This document shows, piece by piece, positions 25,901-34,416 of a stretch of DNA of 64,000 nucleotides (its first letter is position 1; each line of letters begins with the position of its first letter). The stretch is from Azospirillum sp. TSO35-2 (GTDB lineage: Bacteria > Pseudomonadota > Alphaproteobacteria > Azospirillales > Azospirillaceae): assembly GCF_003116095.1 (NCBI RefSeq), contig NZ_LGRA01000008.1:1151514-1215513 (forward strand), in the 5' to 3' direction. The notes beneath the pieces were generated by a model that did no database searches, was not told the origin of the DNA, and saw only the letters and a program-made list of their open reading frames with translations. Made by a program: the position numbers and the translations under genes.

Positions 25901-26875
25901 ATGAGGGCGTTTTGGGGTGCGGTGATCGGCGCGGCGTTGCTGATGGCATCGGCCGGCGTGCAGGCGCAGGAAAAGCTTCGGGTCGGCCACGTGCTGCCGA
26001 AGGGTTCGCAGTTCAGTGAAGCCGTTCGCGTGATGAACGAGGAACTGCAGCGCCGGACGAACAACAAGTATGTGCTTGAGGAGCATCCGGCCAGCGTGCT
26101 GGGGTCCGGCCCGGCCATGCTGGACGCCGTGAAGCTTGGCACCATCGACATGGTGCTGTCGTCGTCGGGCGGGGCGCTGGCGCAGTTCAATCCCAACATG
26201 GGCATCCTCGACCTGATGCTGCTGTTCCGGGACGAGGCGCACGCGGATCTGGTCCTGGACGGCCCCATCGGCGCGGCCCTCCTCGACTCCTTCAAGGACA
26301 CCGGCACGGTTGCGCTGGGTTGGGCCGAGAACGGCTTCCGGCAGCTCACCAACTCGCTGCGGCCGATCAAGACTCCGGCCGACCTGAAGGGCATGAAGAT
26401 GCGCATCGCGGAGAGCGAGCTGTACAAGCAGGCTTTCCTGACGCTGGGGGCGGAGCCCTTCACCATGCCGTTCGCGCAGCTGTATCCCGCCCTGAAGAGC
26501 GGTCAGGCGGAAGCGGAGGAGAACCCGGTCACCACCATCGTCGGCTCGAAGCTGTACGAGGTGCAGAGCCACATCACGATCAGCAAGCACACCTATTCGC
26601 CGGGCGTCTTCCTGATCAACAAGGAGTTCTTCGACGAGCTGTCGCCCGAGCTGAAGACCGCCTTCATCGAAGCGGCCCGCGCCGGCGGCAAGGCCTCGCG
26701 CGAGTACGTGCGCAGCCGCGACCGCGAGGGCATGAACACCCTCAAGACGACGCCGATCACCATCACCACGGACTTCGATCGCGCAGCGTTCGAGACGGCT
26801 CTTGAACCCTTCTACAAGGAAGCCGCCAAGAAGTTCACGATGGAGAAGATCCTGGCGATCAAGAACGCCAAGTAA
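25901..26875 (+). CDS. TRAP transporter substrate-binding protein (DctP type), orphan
   Basis: A 324-residue periplasmic protein with a Sec signal peptide (MRAFWGAVIGAALLMASAGVQAQ in two parts, cleavage after AQA-like site near residue 22). The family fingerprint is clear: ADLKGMKMRI with its carboxylate-binding arginine, then GAEPFTMPFAQLYPALKSG. GGAGG is 6 bases before the ATG. No DctQ or DctM membrane genes flank it; the next gene is a chemoreceptor 131 bp downstream. It may serve a distant transporter or, more interestingly, present a carboxylate ligand to the chemoreceptor. Confidence 0.88.
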   Translation: MRAFWGAVIGAALLMASAGVQAQEKLRVGHVLPKGSQFSEAVRVMNEELQRRTNNKYVLEEHPASVLGSGPAMLDAVKLGTIDMVLSSSGGALAQFNPNMGILDLMLLFRDEAHADLVLDGPIGAALLDSFKDTGTVALGWAENGFRQLTNSLRPIKTPADLKGMKMRIAESELYKQAFLTLGAEPFTMPFAQLYPALKSGQAEAEENPVTTIVGSKLYEVQSHITISKHTYSPGVFLINKEFFDELSPELKTAFIEAARAGGKASREYVRSRDREGMNTLKTTPITITTDFDRAAFETALEPFYKEAAKKFTMEKILAIKNAK

Positions 26876-27006
26876 CCGGCACGCCTTGGTACCGATGGCG
26901 GGGAATTCGCCGGGGTCGGACATCTCACCCCTCTGCGCTTTTCCCGCCTCCCTGACGCGATCTCGCGCCCAACGTCCAACCGACGTTTTTCACAACGGGT
27001 GTCCGC

Positions 27007-29019
27007 ATGTTTCGTTTGGCCTCGCACATGAAGATCTCGCAGAAAATCTACGCAGGTTTCATGGCCTCGATCGCCTTGATCGTATTTCTGGGCGTTCAGT
27101 TTGTGAACAACGTCGACACCATCCGCGGCGAACTTGAACGGGTCATGGCCGTCGGTCACAACGCCATGAGCACGGCTCGCCTCGTCGAGATAAGCGAGCA
27201 TATGGACCGGGCGGTCCTGAACTACATCGCGTCCCAATCCGAGGCCGAGCTCTACAGCGCGCGCAAGGAAGTGGATGTGTTCGTGCGCGCCATCGGCGAA
27301 ACCGATGCCCTGACGGAATCGACGGCGGACCGGGCCAGCATCAGCGCCCTGCAGAAGGCCGCGGCCAACTACCGCGCCGCTTTCGATGACACCGTCGGAG
27401 CGGTCACCCGCCGCCGCGAGGGCGTCGGCCAGTCCTTCCTGGTCGGCGCCCAGTTGAACACCACCGCCGTCGCCCTGGTGGAGGGCACGCAGAACAGCGG
27501 GGAAGCGCCGGCGCTTCAGGCCGCGCTGCGCCTGCAGCAGGCGCTTCAGGCCACCCGCATGGCGGCCGCCCGCTATTTCACCACCTTCGATCCCAACGAC
27601 GCCGATTCCGCCAAGGGCGAGCTGGCGCGCCTGCGCGACACGATCCAGGAAGCCAAGACGATCATCACGAACAAGCGCCTGCTGCGCTTCCTCGGCTCCA
27701 TGGAGCCGCAGCTCGTCACCTTCACCAAGGGGCTGGAGGACGCCGTCGGCGGCAGCCAGACGCTGATCGAATCGCAGGTCCGGATCCGCGACATCCTGGC
27801 CGAGCTGGAACGCATCGTCCGCAGCATCGTCACCGCCTTCTCGGACATGCAGGCGCAGACCCAGTCGCGCGCCGCCGAGGCCCTCGACGCCAGCTGGCGC
27901 CAGGCCGTCGTCACGCCCGTCATCGCGGTGCTCGCCGGCATCATCTTCGCGCTGCTGATCGCCCGATCGATCGTCCGTCCGGTCCGCAGCATGACGACGG
28001 CCATGAGCGTGCTGGCCAAAGGCGACACCTCGATCGACATCCCGGCCACCGGGAACCGGGACGAGGTCGGCGACATGGCCCGAGCGGTCCAGGTGTTCAA
28101 GGAAAACGCCATCCACATGGAGCGGATGCGCAACGCGCAGGAGGAGCAGCGGCAGCGCAACGAGACGGAAAAGCGCGAGACCATGAACAACCTGGCCGAG
28201 AATTTCGAAGGCACGGTCATGGACGTGGTTCAGCTCGTCATCCGCGAGGCCGAGGCGGTGGAGACCAACGCCCGCCTGTTCGCCGACGTCGCCGAACAGA
28301 CGGTCGAACTGGCCACCCAGGGCGCCTCCGCCACCGAAGAGGCGAGCATCAACGTCAAGATGGTGTCGGAGGCGGTGGAGGAGCTGTCCCGTTCCGTTGC
28401 CGCCATCAGCAATCAGGCGTCCCAGTCCACCGAGATCGCCCGCGACGCGGTCAACGAGGCGCGCAAGACCAACGGGGTCGTCTCGGCACTGGCCGAAGCG
28501 GCCGGCCGCATCGGCGATGTGGTCCACATGATCGAGAACATCGCCAAACAGACCAACCTGCTGGCGCTGAACGCGACGATCGAGGCCGCCCGCGCCGGCG
28601 AGTTCGGCAAGGGCTTCGCCGTGGTCGCCAACGAGGTGAAGGCGCTGGCCAACCAGACCACCGTCGCGACCGGCGAGATCAGCGTGCAGATCGACGCCAT
28701 CCAGTCGACCACCTTCAGCGCCGTGAACGCCATCAAGCGGATCGGCGAAACCATCGACCGCATGGACAGCATCGCCATGAGCATCTCGGGGGCGGTGCAG
28801 CAGCAATTCCAGGCGACGACGGAAATCAGCGAGAACCTGCGTCAGGCGGCGTTGGGCACCACGGAAGTCGCCAGCTCCATCACCCATGTGCTCCACAAGG
28901 CGACGGATGCCGGCAGCTCCGCCGAATCGCTCCTGGAAAGCTCGGGAACGCTGAGCCACCAGACGTCGCTGCTGAAGGACGAAGTGAACTCCTTCACCGA
29001 CCGCATCCGGGCGTCCTGA
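27007..29019 (+). CDS. Methyl-accepting chemotaxis protein with large periplasmic helical sensor domain
   Basis: A 670-residue chemoreceptor. TM1 at about residues 14-32, a mostly helical periplasmic domain of about 265 residues (size fits a helical bimodular domain), TM2 at about 300-320, a HAMP domain (SIVRPVRSMTTAM to about 375), then a coiled-coil signalling domain with the conserved hairpin tip IAKQTNLLALNATIEAARAGE. It senses a ligand or a ligand-loaded binding protein in the periplasm and controls CheA. Probably co-transcribed with the orphan TRAP binding protein. An alternative start is the ATG at 27028. Confidence 0.9.
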   Translation: MFRLASHMKISQKIYAGFMASIALIVFLGVQFVNNVDTIRGELERVMAVGHNAMSTARLVEISEHMDRAVLNYIASQSEAELYSARKEVDVFVRAIGETDALTESTADRASISALQKAAANYRAAFDDTVGAVTRRREGVGQSFLVGAQLNTTAVALVEGTQNSGEAPALQAALRLQQALQATRMAAARYFTTFDPNDADSAKGELARLRDTIQEAKTIITNKRLLRFLGSMEPQLVTFTKGLEDAVGGSQTLIESQVRIRDILAELERIVRSIVTAFSDMQAQTQSRAAEALDASWRQAVVTPVIAVLAGIIFALLIARSIVRPVRSMTTAMSVLAKGDTSIDIPATGNRDEVGDMARAVQVFKENAIHMERMRNAQEEQRQRNETEKRETMNNLAENFEGTVMDVVQLVIREAEAVETNARLFADVAEQTVELATQGASATEEASINVKMVSEAVEELSRSVAAISNQASQSTEIARDAVNEARKTNGVVSALAEAAGRIGDVVHMIENIAKQTNLLALNATIEAARAGEFGKGFAVVANEVKALANQTTVATGEISVQIDAIQSTTFSAVNAIKRIGETIDRMDSIAMSISGAVQQQFQATTEISENLRQAALGTTEVASSITHVLHKATDAGSSAESLLESSGTLSHQTSLLKDEVNSFTDRIRAS

Positions 29020-29034
29020 CGCCGGCGAATGGCC

Positions 29035-29056
29035 GGGGTGCTGCCGAAGGCACCCC
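29035..29056 (+). terminator. Hairpin after the chemoreceptor gene
   Basis: GGGGTGC (29035-29041) and GCACCCC (29050-29056) form a 7-bp stem with an 8-base loop, followed by GCAATTTCC. The T-tract is weak, so this is only a possible Rho-independent terminator. Confidence 0.4.
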
Positions 29057-29108
29057 GCAATTTCCGCCGACGCGATCACCCCGCCAGGACCATCCGTCAA
29101 AAACGTCG

Positions 29109-29146
29109 CGGCGCCGGAACGGGATTTGTCCAGTTCCGGCGCCGTC
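29109..29146 (-). terminator. Strong hairpin terminator of the minus-strand cluster
   Basis: CGGCGCCGGAAC (29110-29121) pairs perfectly with GTTCCGGCGCCG (29134-29145), a 12-bp stem with a 12-base loop. Read on the minus strand it is followed by GCGACGTTTTTGACGG, giving a T-run shortly after the stem. It lies 22 bp beyond the stop of the last minus-strand gene, so it probably ends that operon, and may also stop read-through from the chemoreceptor side. Confidence 0.65.
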
Positions 29147-29167
29147 GGCGTTCTTCCGTGAAAAGCC

Positions 29168-29659
29168 TTACTGGGGCGGCTTGATCGACAGCGGCGCCCC
29201 GACTTCGCCGGCGTAGACGGCAAGCAGCCGGACCGGTTTCTTCCCCTCGTTGGCCCCGTGGTGGAATTCCGCCGTCTCCACGAAGGCGTCGCCCTCCTTG
29301 TACACATGGACGGCGCCCGACACGCCCCGGATGGTCAGCTCGCCCGCCAGCATGTAGGTGACCAGCGGGATGGGATGGTTGTGGACGCCGGTGTCCACGC
29401 CCGGCGGGATTTCGGTGATGCGCACCGTCACCTGCGGCGTTCCCGTCGGATAGACGATCGGGACCCCGTTGCTGTGGGTCGTCGACTGCAGCAGGATCCA
29501 GGACTGGGGCGTCGGCGGGGGCTTGACCGCTTCGGTCGTCTCGGCCAGAGCCGACGATCCCGCCAGCAGGCCGGCGGCGAGCAAAAGGCCGCAAGGACGC
29601 AGCCGGCGGCGCAGGTCGGCTGCGTCGACGCTCTGCCGGTGTTTCATGAAAGTGACCAT
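29168..29659 (-). CDS. Exported cupin-domain protein
   Basis: A 163-residue protein with a likely signal peptide (CGLLLAAGLLAGSSALAE near residues 23-40) and a single cupin barrel: GVDTGVHNHPIPLVTYMLAGELTI carries the metal-type histidines and GDAFVETAEFHHGANEG the second motif. No catalytic function can be assigned; small exported cupins often bind a metal or a sugar acid. Last gene of the long minus-strand cluster, 58 bp after the MFS gene. Alternative start at 29647. Confidence 0.75.
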   Translation of the reverse strand: MVTFMKHRQSVDAADLRRRLRPCGLLLAAGLLAGSSALAETTEAVKPPPTPQSWILLQSTTHSNGVPIVYPTGTPQVTVRITEIPPGVDTGVHNHPIPLVTYMLAGELTIRGVSGAVHVYKEGDAFVETAEFHHGANEGKKPVRLLAVYAGEVGAPLSIKPPQ

Positions 29660-29717
29660 GGCGCGCTTCTCTCATCCGTGGGAGGAGGGTTGGACAGGGC
29701 GCTTCCGGCTCTGGAAC

Positions 29718-30974
29718 TCAGGCCGGGTCCGCAGCGGTGCGACTCCCCTCGCGCATCGCCAGGGACATGAGGGCGCCCAGTGAAAGGGCGGCAAGAACCA
29801 GGGCGACACATCCGGGCCACCCTGCGGTCTTCCACAGAAGTCCGGGCGCGATGGCGCCGAGGCTGCCACCGAGGTAGAAGCAGCAGACGTAAAGACCGGC
29901 GGCCGCGCCTTTGTTCGTCGTCGCCACCCGGCCCACATAGCCGAGCGCCAGCGACTGGCACAGGAACACGCCGCCGAGGAAGATGCCGGTTCCCACGGCC
30001 ACGGCCGCGAGGTGGGGCAGCAAAAGGAGCAGTTGCCCGACCATGCAGACGCCGAAGGCCACGCGATAGGCGTTGCCCGTCCCCAGGGCGTGCAGCAGCC
30101 GACTGTTGACGAGTGGAGCGGTGGCGCTGAGCGGATAGACCAGGAAGACGAGGCCGATCCCCGCCGCCGTCAGTTCAAAGGGCGGGGCCGCCAGATGAAA
30201 CCCGAGGTAGGACAGGCATCCGGTCATCGAGAACAGCACGGTGCCGCCGCACAGGCTCACAGCCCGGATCCGGCCATCACGGAGATGCTCCCGCATGCCC
30301 CGAAGGTTGGACAGGATCGACCCGGTCTGGCGCGCGGTGTCCGGTGTCAGCCACAGCGCGACGAAGACCGCGCACAGCGCGGAAACCACGGCCAGGGCCG
30401 CGAAGCCGCTCTGCCAGCCGGCGAGATCCGCGAGCAGGCCGGAGACGAACCGCCCGGCGAACCCGCCGATGGCCGATCCGGTCACGAACATGCCCGTGAC
30501 CGACGCGCCGCGCGCGCCGTCCCAGCGGGTGCCGATGTAGGCCACCGCGCCGGTGAACAGCGCCGGCAGCACGATGCCCTGGGCGAAGCGGACGGCGAGC
30601 AACTCGTCGAGGGTGCCGCACAGCGTCAGCAGAAGCGTCAGCGGCACCAGGGTGGAGATGGCCGCCAGCATGGAGCGCTTGCGGCCGAAACGGTCGGTCA
30701 GCGGCCCGGCCAACGGCGCCGACAGGGCGACGGCGAGCGTCGTCGCGCCGATCACCGCCCCGGTCTCCGCCGGGCTGGCCGAGAAGCTGCTGGCCAGCTG
30801 CGGCAGGACCGATTGGGGCGCGTAGAGGGGCAGGAACGCCGCGAACCCGAGGAGAAAGATCGCCGCCCGCTCCCGCGGCAGGATCGGGAGAGGGGGTGAC
30901 CGGGTGGAAGACGCGGGTTCGGCCCGGTGGTCCTCCTTCGCCGCGCGCGCTTTTTCGGGTTGATGACCGTCCAT
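29718..30974 (-). CDS. MFS transporter
   Basis: A 418-residue carrier with 12 predicted helices after a charged 35-residue N-terminal tail. The MFS loop 2-3 motif is GPLTDRFGRKRSM, and RWDGARGASVTGMFVTGSAIGGFAGR is typical of the YnfM-like group. It may import or export the substrate or an intermediate of the neighbouring enzymes; in Salmonella the tcuAB genes are also followed by an MFS carrier (TcuC), although this one is of a different MFS group. It starts 18 bp after the MenD-like gene. Confidence 0.85.
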   Translation of the reverse strand: MDGHQPEKARAAKEDHRAEPASSTRSPPLPILPRERAAIFLLGFAAFLPLYAPQSVLPQLASSFSASPAETGAVIGATTLAVALSAPLAGPLTDRFGRKRSMLAAISTLVPLTLLLTLCGTLDELLAVRFAQGIVLPALFTGAVAYIGTRWDGARGASVTGMFVTGSAIGGFAGRFVSGLLADLAGWQSGFAALAVVSALCAVFVALWLTPDTARQTGSILSNLRGMREHLRDGRIRAVSLCGGTVLFSMTGCLSYLGFHLAAPPFELTAAGIGLVFLVYPLSATAPLVNSRLLHALGTGNAYRVAFGVCMVGQLLLLLPHLAAVAVGTGIFLGGVFLCQSLALGYVGRVATTNKGAAAGLYVCCFYLGGSLGAIAPGLLWKTAGWPGCVALVLAALSLGALMSLAMREGSRTAADPA

Positions 30975-30992
30975 GGGATCCGTGTCGCGCGA

Positions 30993-32960
30993 TCAGTCGT
31001 TGACGTTCGGGTCGAACTCGACGCTCGACTTGTCGGATTCGGTGATCTGCGGAACGCCGAAGGTGATGGTCATGCCCTCGGGCCCGCGCAGCCGGATGAT
31101 GGCGTTGATGCCCTCGGCGGCACCCCAGAACAGCTTGTGCTGGCGCACGCTCTCCTTGCGATCGATGACCGCCTCGATCAGGCACGGACCGGTGGCCGCC
31201 ATCGCCTCCTCCAGCGCGCCGTTGAAACCGGCAAGGTCGTCGGCCCGCCAGGTCCGCCAGCCGGCGGCCTGGGCCGCGAGGCCGATGTTCAGCGTCGGGG
31301 GGGCGATGAAGTCCATGACCTCCGGCGTCTTCGCCATCGGCAGATATTCGAAGATGGCGCCGCCGCCGTTGTTCAGGACGACCAGCACGATGTTCAGATC
31401 GCCGGCGAGCTGCAGGCTGCCGACGTCGTGCGAGAAGGCCATGTCGCCGATGACCGACAGGGTCTTCATCGGGCGCTGCGCCGCCGCGATGCCGACCAGC
31501 GTGCCGATGGAGCCGTCGATGCCGTTCACGCCGCGGTTGGCGAAGAGACGCAGCCGGGCGTCGGTCCGGCCGGAGAAGCTGTCGGCGTCGCGGACGGCCA
31601 TGGAGTTGCCGCAGAAGAACACCGCCCCATCGGGCGTCGCCTGGACCATCCGCCGCAGGATTGGCGCTTCCCAGAACATCGTGTCGAAGGCGGTGCGCGA
31701 CAGGCCGTCGATGTAGGTGTCGCAGGCGACGAAGGACTGCACCCAGGCCGCCGGGGCGGGACGGAGGGCGCCGGACGCGACCAGCGCCTTGCACAGGGCT
31801 TCGGGGCTGGCGCGCACGATCTCGGTCATGCGCAGGATCGGGTCTTGCCACTTGGTGGTCGGGTCGACGCCGATGTAGTCGGTGCAGTTGATGTTCTGGA
31901 GGTAGGTCAGCACCGGCTTGGAGATCGGCGGACCGCCGAAGTTCATCACCCATTCCGGCTTGTGGGTGTCGGTGAAGCGCGTCGCCCTCAGGAAGGAATC
32001 GGCGCGCGCGATCACCGGAACGTCGCTCGGGGCGCCGAAACGCAGGTTGCTGAAGGGGTCGGCGATGATCGGCGCGCCGAGCCGGCGCGACAGCTCGTAG
32101 ATGGCGGTCGGGAAGCCCGGCTCGTCGATCCCGCCGGCGCCGCAGACGATCACGCCGGGGCGTCCGGCCAGACTCCCGGCAAGCCGGCGGGCGTGGGCCT
32201 CGTTGACCGTGAGGGTCGGGGTGGTGACCGCCGGCGGCGTGGGAACCGGGCGCTTCCTGCGGATCTGCGCGACCAGCGGGTCGCGGAACGCCTGGTTGAC
32301 ATGCACCGGGCCCGGGGTGGCGCCCGTGGCCTGCTCGTAGATGCGGGAGACGAGCGGCGAGAGCGAGTCGATGCTTGCGTCGGGAAGCTGGATGTTGTGG
32401 GACGCCCGCACATGCTGGCCAAAGGCGCGGATCTGGTCGATCGCCTGCGCGGAACTCCGGTCCTGGTTCTCGGGGGCACGATCCGCGGTGATGATGATCA
32501 GCGGGATCATCCCGTAGTTGGCTTCCATGACGCTGGGATAGAACTGTCCCACCGCCGACCCGGATGTGCAGACCAGGATGGTCGGCTTTTGCGTCACGTT
32601 CGACAGGCCGAGGGCGAAAAAGCCGGCCGACCGTTCATCGATGACGACCGATACCTTCAGCTTTGGGTTGGCGCGGCAGGCAAGCGCCAGCGGCGCCATC
32701 TGCGCGCCCGGACACATCACGGCGTGCGTGCAGCCAGCCTCCACCAGGGAATCGATCAGGAAGGCCGACCAGGTGAAGTTCAGCTCCGCGTCGCCGGACA
32801 CAATCCCGCGGAAGGTTGTGTTGTCGACCTCCGCCGGCACCGGGGCTGTGGGCGGCGGCGCTGACACAACTCCCTGCGCGGCCTGCGCCGCATCATCACT
32901 GGTGGAGCGCCCAACCAATTCAACTGTATTGCTCACCTCAGCCCCCATTTTGAACACCAT
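30993..32960 (-). CDS. MenD-like thiamine diphosphate enzyme with altered substrate signature
   Basis: About 655 residues. Conserved with MenD: IDERSAGFFALGLSNVTQKP (cofactor glutamate), CTSGSAVGQFYPSVMEA, IIITADRAPENQD, NRGVNGIDGSIGT, and the ThDP motif GDMAFSHDVGS to VVLNNGGGAIFEYLP. In MenD the N-terminal loop reads PGSRS and its Ser and Arg bind isochorismate; here it reads CPGAQMAPL, so that site is changed. The protein also has a longer N terminus. MenD makes a C-C bond between a 2-oxoglutarate-derived aldehyde and an enoic acid, so a related addition on another acceptor is possible. The start (ATG 32960 or 32948) lacks a clear ribosome site. No other menaquinone genes are near. Confidence 0.75.
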   Translation of the reverse strand: MVFKMGAEVSNTVELVGRSTSDDAAQAAQGVVSAPPPTAPVPAEVDNTTFRGIVSGDAELNFTWSAFLIDSLVEAGCTHAVMCPGAQMAPLALACRANPKLKVSVVIDERSAGFFALGLSNVTQKPTILVCTSGSAVGQFYPSVMEANYGMIPLIIITADRAPENQDRSSAQAIDQIRAFGQHVRASHNIQLPDASIDSLSPLVSRIYEQATGATPGPVHVNQAFRDPLVAQIRRKRPVPTPPAVTTPTLTVNEAHARRLAGSLAGRPGVIVCGAGGIDEPGFPTAIYELSRRLGAPIIADPFSNLRFGAPSDVPVIARADSFLRATRFTDTHKPEWVMNFGGPPISKPVLTYLQNINCTDYIGVDPTTKWQDPILRMTEIVRASPEALCKALVASGALRPAPAAWVQSFVACDTYIDGLSRTAFDTMFWEAPILRRMVQATPDGAVFFCGNSMAVRDADSFSGRTDARLRLFANRGVNGIDGSIGTLVGIAAAQRPMKTLSVIGDMAFSHDVGSLQLAGDLNIVLVVLNNGGGAIFEYLPMAKTPEVMDFIAPPTLNIGLAAQAAGWRTWRADDLAGFNGALEEAMAATGPCLIEAVIDRKESVRQHKLFWGAAEGINAIIRLRGPEGMTITFGVPQITESDKSSVEFDPNVND

Positions 32961-33141
32961 AGCATGACATTGAGGCCACGCAAGTTCAGAATAGGTTAGT
33001 TCAGCTCGCTTCCGCAACTTCAATGGGAATACTCGATCTTCCAACAATTTGGGATAATTGCACTCCAGGTTGTGGATGATGAGCCGTTTCCAATCGTCGC
33101 GGCATGGCGCGCGCAGCTGGGGCGGTGGCGAGGCCGCGGTG

Positions 33142-33165
33142 ACCGCGCCGGGTTCCCCGGATGCC
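33142..33165. repeat. 24-bp dispersed repeat, copy 1
   Basis: A 24-base stretch whose core is CGCCGGGTTCCCCGGATG is repeated exactly at 62533-62556. Here it lies in the 274-bp gap between tcuB and the MenD-like gene, which otherwise holds a less GC-rich stretch (32980-33080) that may be the promoter of the MenD-like, MFS and cupin genes. Function unknown. Confidence 0.55.
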
Positions 33166-33234
33166 GGTCCGAGGAGGGACACGCCGCCCGGGCAACGTCC
33201 TCGGGCCGGGCATCGCCGCCGCGCGCTCTCCCCG

Positions 33235-34416
33235 TCAGTCGCCGACCTCCAGACGGTTCGGCAGGCGCTTTTCGATGGCGAATTTCAGCAGGGCGGCGGC
33301 CCGGAAGACCCCATGGGCGAACTTGCCGTAGGGCATGGTCAGGAAGAACGCCATCACCGTCCCGAGATGGACGGCAAGCCAGACCGGCATCAGGCGCGTC
33401 TCCCGAAAGACCAGCAGCGCCAGCCCGGTGGCGGCAACCGCCAGCAACAGGGCGATGAAGCCGCGGTCCATGGCGTGCTGAGCGGGGTCGCCGTGCGCCG
33501 GATCGCGGCGCAGGTTCAGGTAAAGCAGCCCCGCCGGCCCGACCAGAAGCCCGACGCCGCCGAGCACGCCCAGAATCACGGGAAGGCTCGTCAGGGCGTA
33601 GGGGGCCTCCAGCGACAACAGGTAATGGTAAAGCGTCGCCACGCCGGTGGAGGCGAAGCACAGCAGGAAGCCGTAGGCGGTCAGGTGATGGCAGTACCGC
33701 CGCGCCAGGGTGAAGCGGTCGCTCTCCTCGTTGCAGCCCTCGCCATGGCCGCCACCGAGATAGCGCAGGGTCGCGGCGGCGGTGGCGGCCTCGGCGACGG
33801 CCGGCGCGCGAACACGGCCGATCATCGGGCGGTCGCGGGCGTCGGCCAGCGCCGCCGGCGACACCCGCGACCAGAAACGCGCCACTCCCATTCCCAGGGC
33901 GAACAGGGCAAACAGAAAGGCCGCGCCGAACAGGCCGGCGAGCAGGTTGTGCGGGAAGACGGCGTAGAACCGGCCGTCACCGCCGCCATAGGACAGGCCG
34001 CCGCCCACCGCCAGCGCAAGGAGCAGGAAGAGCGAAAGCCCGCCGGCCAACGCCAGCGCCGTCGTCAGTCCCGCCCGTTCGTACAGCCGGCCGAAGGCGG
34101 GCGGCCAGGCGTAGTCGCGGTAGGTCTGCACCCTCACCTCGGCCAGCGAACGCGGCACGTTCACGGCGAATTCGTGCGGCGGCGCGTATTGGCAGGCGTG
34201 GAGGCAGGCCCCGCAGTTGTGGCAGAGGTTGGCGAGGTGGTGGAGGTCGGCCTTGTTGAACTCCAGACGCCGGGTCATCGCCGGAAAGACGGCGCAGAAC
34301 CCCTCGCAATAGCGGCAGGCGTTGCAAATCCGCAGGATGCGGGCGGCCTCGCTCTCGGCAGCGGTCGGGAGAGGGGCGGACGCCGCCGGCGCGGGTCGAT
34401 CAGCGGGCTGCTGCAA
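33235..34416 (-). CDS. tcuB: Tricarballylate-utilisation electron-transfer protein, ferredoxin plus membrane cytochrome-like domain
   Basis: A 393-residue protein of the TcuB/CitB family. N-terminal ferredoxin-like cysteines: [11 protein letters not shown] and [11 protein letters not shown]; then six or so membrane helices with histidines ([27 protein letters not shown]) that could hold haem. It passes electrons from the reduced flavin of TcuA-type dehydrogenases to the quinone pool. The start is a TTG at 34416 chosen because AGGAG is 7 bases upstream; the frame extends to another TTG at 34455. It overlaps the tcuA-like gene by 17 bp. Confidence 0.88.
   Translation of the reverse strand: MQQPADRPAPAASAPLPTAAESEAARILRICNACRYCEGFCAVFPAMTRRLEFNKADLHHLANLCHNCGACLHACQYAPPHEFAVNVPRSLAEVRVQTYRDYAWPPAFGRLYERAGLTTALALAGGLSLFLLLALAVGGGLSYGGGDGRFYAVFPHNLLAGLFGAAFLFALFALGMGVARFWSRVSPAALADARDRPMIGRVRAPAVAEAATAAATLRYLGGGHGEGCNEESDRFTLARRYCHHLTAYGFLLCFASTGVATLYHYLLSLEAPYALTSLPVILGVLGGVGLLVGPAGLLYLNLRRDPAHGDPAQHAMDRGFIALLLAVAATGLALLVFRETRLMPVWLAVHLGTVMAFFLTMPYGKFAHGVFRAAALLKFAIEKRLPNRLEVGD

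Noticed and set aside
30993..32960. Menaquinone biosynthesis role for the MenD-like gene
   Set aside because: Substrate-binding Ser and Arg are replaced and no other men gene is nearby.
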